From: Deltaproteobacteria bacterium
GTDB lineage: Bacteria > Desulfobacterota > Anaeroferrophillalia > Anaeroferrophillales > Tharpellaceae
DNA length: 5,579 nucleotides
Direction of reading: 5' to 3'
Assembly: GCA_013153415.1 (NCBI GenBank)
Contig: JAADEO010000093.1
Span: 1 to 5,579 of the forward strand
Position numbers and translations under genes: made by a program. Under the pieces are notes generated by a model. That model ran no database searches. It saw only the letters and a list, made by a program, of their open reading frames with translations, and was not told the DNA's origin. Positions within the stretch are counted from its first letter, which is position 1. Each line of letters starts with the position of its first letter. This document shows positions 4,021 to 5,579 of the stretch, piece by piece.

Positions 4021-5579
4021 CGGACCGAGATCACCATCGATCGTGACGCCGAGGGCATCTGGTACGTCAAGGGACCGGATGACGCCCCTCTGAAAGCGGT
4101 TTTCGAAGCGGTCGGCTACGCCGTCGCCTGCGACCGTCTCTGGCAGGCCGAAACCTTCCGCCGCGCCGGACTCGGCACCCTGGCCGAAATCCTCGGCCCC
4201 GACCAACTCAAAACCGACATCCTGGTTCGCACCACCGGCTACTCGGTGGCCGAACTCAAGGCCGCATTCGCCAACCTCGATGCTGAAAGCCAGGAGGTGA
4301 TCATCGGCTACTGCAACGGTTTCAACAAACGCCTGGGCGAGATCGCCGCCAACCCGGCCCTGCTGCCGCTCGAATTCGCCAAGCTGAGACTGATGCCGGC
4401 CCCTTGGGAACCTTACCACGTCCTGGCCTGGCAAGCTCTGATGCTGCGTAAGTTCGACTGCGAGGCCACCTCCCGCGGCCAGCTCGACAATGCCGTTCTC
4501 ATGCAGAAGCTGATGGCCAAGTTCCCGGCCTCGGCAATGGCCATGTTCCACGACCTGCGCTGGGTCAACGATCCCCAGGCCCTGACCTACATCGATCCTC
4601 CGGGAGCGGAAGCGGCCAGAACAGCAACAACATCGACGATGTCCGAGTTCGCAACCCCGGATTTCGATCTGACCTCGGCCGCCGGCAGCATCAACGCTCT
4701 TTACAACGGTTTTTTCGACGGTCTCAAAAAGGCCGGGGCCGATGTCAAGATGGGCAGCTATGCCTGGGCGATCAGCGGCAGCAAGACCGCCACCGGCAAC
4801 CCGATGCTCTACTCCGGGCCGCAGATGGGCTTCAGCGTACCAGCCATCATCGGCGAGGGCTCGATCGAGGCCGGCGGCCTCAAGGTCTCCGGCATGCAGA
4901 TCGCCGGCATCCCCGGGATCGTTATCGGTCGGACCCCGCACCACGCCTGGTCGATGCAGGTCGGTCATGCCCACACCGTCGATTTCTACCTTGAAAAACC
5001 TGAGGATGTGACCTTCGACCGCTTCGAAACCATCAAGGTCAAGGGTGCCGCCGACGTCACGATCCCGGTTTTCAAGAGCAAGCACGGCCCGATCATCAAC
5101 CCCATCCCTTACGATCCGGCCCACTACGAGCCCAGCCCCAGCAATCCGATCGTGGCCTGGAAATACTCCAACCGCATTCTCGAGCACGGCACCGTCAAGG
5201 CCTATCTCGATCTGGCCCGGGCCCAAAGTCCTGCGGAATTCGGCGAAGCCCTGACCCGGGTCGGGGTCTCACAGCACTTCTGCTATGTCGATATCGACGG
5301 CAATATCGGCTACTGGATGAGCGGCCGCGAACCGGTCCGGCCCTATGGCGAATACCGTTTTCCGCAGGGTTTCCTGCCCAACGTGCCAGCCGCTGAATGG
5401 GATGCCACCGCCTTCGAACCCCTGCCCCACGTTCTCAACCCGGAAAAAGGCTGGGTTGGAGGCTGGAACAACAAGTGCAGCATCGATCGTCCCAGTTCTT
5501 TCAACGAAATCACTTCTACCTTCTTTTTCGGCCCCTTTCACCGGGCCCAGGTGGTGGTCGATTATCTTTCGACTCATGA
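3949..5579 (+). CDS. Penicillin-acylase-family Ntn hydrolase, exported (3' end cut by window)
   Basis: The reading frame is open from 3949 to the window edge (543 codons plus two bases). Family members are usually about 700-850 residues, so the C-terminal part is missing. The protein is an N-terminal-nucleophile amidohydrolase made as a precursor that cuts itself into alpha and beta chains. A signal peptide (1-24, AQA cleavage site) directs it to the periplasm. The alpha region has the family motif GYAVACDRLWQAETFRR (56-72). The beta chain should begin at Ser270 (GS-YAWAISGSK). Counting from Ser270, Gln292 is beta-23 in GPQMGF and Val338 is beta-69. In E. coli penicillin G acylase (from memory) these positions are Gln23 and the oxyanion residue Ala69. 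WNNK (506-509) supplies the oxyanion asparagine. The spacer peptide probably lies around 215-269 and includes an Ala/Thr-rich linker. Physiological substrate is unknown; amides, acyl-homoserine lactones or acylated peptides are possible. It is 100 bp after the glycosylase gene, with its own ribosome-binding site. Confidence 0.92.
   Translation, partial: MKRFLTGLMLLIIGLSLSVLPAQARTEITIDRDAEGIWYVKGPDDAPLKAVFEAVGYAVACDRLWQAETFRRAGLGTLAEILGPDQLKTDILVRTTGYSVAELKAAFANLDAESQEVIIGYCNGFNKRLGEIAANPALLPLEFAKLRLMPAPWEPYHVLAWQALMLRKFDCEATSRGQLDNAVLMQKLMAKFPASAMAMFHDLRWVNDPQALTYIDPPGAEAARTATTSTMSEFATPDFDLTSAAGSINALYNGFFDGLKKAGADVKMGSYAWAISGSKTATGNPMLYSGPQMGFSVPAIIGEGSIEAGGLKVSGMQIAGIPGIVIGRTPHHAWSMQVGHAHTVDFYLEKPEDVTFDRFETIKVKGAADVTIPVFKSKHGPIINPIPYDPAHYEPSPSNPIVAWKYSNRILEHGTVKAYLDLARAQSPAEFGEALTRVGVSQHFCYVDIDGNIGYWMSGREPVRPYGEYRFPQGFLPNVPAAEWDATAFEPLPHVLNPEKGWVGGWNNKCSIDRPSSFNEITSTFFFGPFHRAQVVVDYLSTH
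4753..4758 (+). other. Predicted autoproteolytic site and catalytic serine of the acylase (Gly269/Ser270)
   Basis: The codons GGC-AGC encode Gly269-Ser270. In this family the precursor cuts itself before Ser, whose freed amino group and side chain form the catalytic centre. Trp at +3 and Ile at +5 from Ser, Lys at +9 and GPQ at beta-21 to 23 fit the start of the penicillin G acylase beta chain without gaps. Confidence 0.85.

Noticed and set aside
3970..5226. Long minus-strand open frame (418 codons) opposite the acylase gene
   Set aside because: It is antisense to a clearly recognisable signal-peptide-bearing acylase. Its Gly/Asp/Arg-rich composition is what the reverse complement of GC-ending codons yields, and it has no family motif.
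5397..5579. TGA at the very end of the window as the acylase stop
   Set aside because: That TGA (5577-5579) is in a different frame. The acylase frame reads ...ACT-CAT-GA and remains open at the edge.
1..5579. CRISPR array, tRNA or rRNA gene, insertion sequence with transposase, defence or biosynthetic system
   Set aside because: No regularly spaced repeats, no tRNA-like or rRNA sequence and no transposase or defence-protein motifs were seen in either strand; the four genes are ordinary chromosomal families.

Overview
The window is GC-rich (roughly 60% by eye) and carries four protein genes: one on the minus strand and three on the plus strand. The last one runs off the right edge. Protein sequences and gene order (coaBC overlapping a family 4 uracil-DNA glycosylase, with a DUF445 membrane protein next to it) suggest a Gram-negative anaerobe of the Desulfuromonadales/Geobacter-Pelobacter type (former Deltaproteobacteria). 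That placement is inferred from general familiarity with these families, not from a search. The Sec signal peptide on the acylase fits a Gram-negative exporting it to the periplasm.

Layout. 1-150: AT-richer non-coding DNA with a weak terminator candidate for the minus-strand gene. 151-1767 (minus): a 538-residue DUF445/YheB-like membrane protein. 1768-1947: divergent intergenic region with the probable promoters and a short repeated element. 1948-3165 (plus): CoaBC, the bifunctional enzyme of coenzyme A synthesis. 3165-3848 (plus): family 4 [4Fe-4S] uracil-DNA glycosylase, sharing one base with coaBC (TGATG). 3849-3948: an AT-rich spacer bracketed by an 8-bp inverted repeat. 3949-5579+ (plus): an exported penicillin-acylase-family N-terminal nucleophile hydrolase, cut by the window end with 543 codons visible.

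How the genes work together. coaBC and the glycosylase form a tight, probably translationally coupled pair, although one makes CoA precursors and the other repairs deaminated cytosine. The pairing looks like an operon of housekeeping convenience, not a pathway. The acylase sits 100 bp further on with its own strong ribosome-binding site and an AT-rich leader, so it may have its own promoter. The DUF445 gene is transcribed divergently and has no visible functional link to the others.

I found no convincing novel multi-gene system. The points most worth a second look are the repeat between DUF445 and coaBC, the inverted repeat before the acylase, and the unknown substrate of the acylase, whose active-site positions line up closely with penicillin G acylase.
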